From Prevotella sp. (GTDB lineage: Bacteria; Bacteroidota; Bacteroidia; Bacteroidales; Bacteroidaceae), in the NCBI GenBank assembly GCA_016281815.1, contig JAEEJK010000075.1:1-64000 (forward strand): DNA of 64,000 bases, written 5' to 3'. The notes beneath the pieces were generated by a model that saw only the letters and a program-made list of their open reading frames with translations, did no database searches and was not told the origin of the DNA. Positions within the stretch are counted from its first letter, which is position 1. Each line of letters starts with the position of its first letter. Shown piece by piece: positions 63,308 to 64,000 of this stretch. The position numbers and the translations under genes were made by a program.

Positions 63308-64000
63308 TACCCCACCTCTCCGATGCTCTCGCCCGGTAGGAGTTGGCCGATGGCAGCGATGCGGAACCACCGGTAGGGCGTGCCACGGTGGCAGCACAAA
63401 TATTGGTCTGCACTGCTGCTGATGAGATGCCAGTGGAAGAGGTCGTTGCTCCCGTAGAGGGCGATACCCAGATGACTTCCTGCGGCGCCACGATGGTTGA
63501 ACAGGCCACGGAGGATGAGGCGCTCCACGCTCTTGTGTTCATAGCGCGTGCCCAGCGACAGCGGACGCGTGCAAAGGAGGACGGGAATGCGCCCCGATGG
63601 TGTGAGCCTCACCCTCGCCACCATGGTGGATTCATTTTCGCAGACTGTTGCCCACACCTCTCCGCCGTCGCTCACCACCGACGACAGGCGGGCCATGGCA
63701 GTGCCCCATGCCCCGGAGCGCAGTGAGCAGACCAGTGCGCCGGGACATCGTGTCGCTGTCGGCTGATTCTCCGTCGGCCAGAACAGCCACAGGCGGTCGT
63801 TGGCAGCGTCGTAGGCCATCCTCGCCTCACGCAGTTTGCTCCCCATCCAGTAAGGAACATTCCCTGCCGACTGCGGCAGATCGGGTTCGGTGGCGATGAT
63901 CTCTGCCGCATAGGGCAGTGAGGAGAACCGGAACGGCGGTTCGCGCAACATGTCGGAGAGACAGGTGACTTTCGACCCCTTCAGGGTCATTACCCCTTGT
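63283..64000 (-). CDS. Phage-like structural protein, C-terminal part (runs off the window)
   Basis: The reading frame stays open to the window edge at 64000, so the true start may be beyond it; an ATG is available at 63990. The 235 residues seen are beta-rich with LREARMAYDAANDRLWLFWP, SSVVSDGGEVWATVCENEST and WHLISSSADQYLCCHRGTPY, like the end of a beta-propeller or tail/baseplate protein. It resembles phage-derived structural proteins of Bacteroidetes in style, but no family is certain. The last residues come from a REP-like hairpin. It may be part of another dispersed phage block to the right. Confidence 0.55.
   Translation of the reverse strand, partial: QGVMTLKGSKVTCLSDMLREPPFRFSSLPYAAEIIATEPDLPQSAGNVPYWMGSKLREARMAYDAANDRLWLFWPTENQPTATRCPGALVCSLRSGAWGTAMARLSSVVSDGGEVWATVCENESTMVARVRLTPSGRIPVLLCTRPLSLGTRYEHKSVERLILRGLFNHRGAAGSHLGIALYGSNDLFHWHLISSSADQYLCCHRGTPYRWFRIAAIGQLLPGESIGEVGYLSPALSK

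Noticed and set aside
1..64000. tRNA, rRNA, transposase or integrase genes
   Set aside because: None was recognised by eye on either strand; short RNAs without obvious structure could be missed without a covariance search.

Overview
The window looks like chromosomal DNA of a Bacteroidales bacterium, most likely Prevotella or a close relative. The basis is the gene content: BspA-type leucine-rich-repeat and DUF285 surface proteins, Omp28/thioredoxin-fold secreted proteins, DUF4249 plus TonB-dependent receptor, OPT transporter, DUF4236 and DUF6029 proteins, and C-terminal tails of the form GVYIVNGKKVVVK. Several genes also have Bacteroidetes-type promoters (TTG, about 19 bp, TAnnTTTG). No rRNA, tRNA, transposase, integrase or CRISPR array was recognised.

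Layout. 1-490 is a 75-bp minisatellite. 503-8985 (minus) holds a BASS-type transporter, an OPT peptide transporter, a 106-aa HExxH protein, a Dcp-type M3 peptidase and ClpB. 9299-16466 (minus) is an envelope thiol operon: TlpA-like thioredoxin, DUF6029 barrel, Omp28 lipoprotein, a small secreted protein and a 1136-aa thioredoxin-fold protein, behind a promoter with a perfect 13-bp-arm palindrome. 16687-20372 (minus) has an intact phage large terminase, a 60-aa peptide and an acidic protein that may be a scaffold. 21126-24801 has a hypothetical gene overlapping a rhomboid protease, a DUF4236 protein and a copper-type P-ATPase that lacks most of its nucleotide-binding domain. 25070-26389 (plus) is a tandem pair of deoxynucleoside kinases. 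26526-35746 (plus) is a cluster of secreted dockerin, cohesin-like and BspA proteins. 36062-45502 (plus) is a phage-derived block: major capsid protein, three small head/neck candidates, two fibre-like proteins (one ending in an endonuclease/exonuclease/phosphatase domain), an M15 peptidase, a holin candidate and one unknown. 45511-50986 (minus) is a TonB receptor/DUF4249/macroglobulin-plug operon. 51377-54421 and 57707-62503 are two more dockerin-bearing surface proteins, separated by two small-locus genes that share a promoter cassette. 63283-64000 is the 3' end of another phage-like gene that runs off the window.

Two candidate systems stand out. First, phage packaging, head, fibre and lysis genes are intact but lie in separate blocks among ordinary chromosomal genes, with no integrase, repressor or replication genes seen. 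This fits a domesticated phage particle, possibly of gene-transfer-agent type, which is an inference. Second, at least seven secreted proteins combine dockerin calcium repeats, cohesin-like folds, LRR modules and a shared C-terminal tail in one polypeptide, as if built to assemble with one another on the cell surface.

Intergenic DNA is unusual throughout. It carries arrays of 7-9-bp words, a duplicated 330-bp spacer placed in front of phage genes, roughly 200-bp dispersed elements, and REP-like hairpins, one of which is translated in frame and one of which supplies a stop codon.
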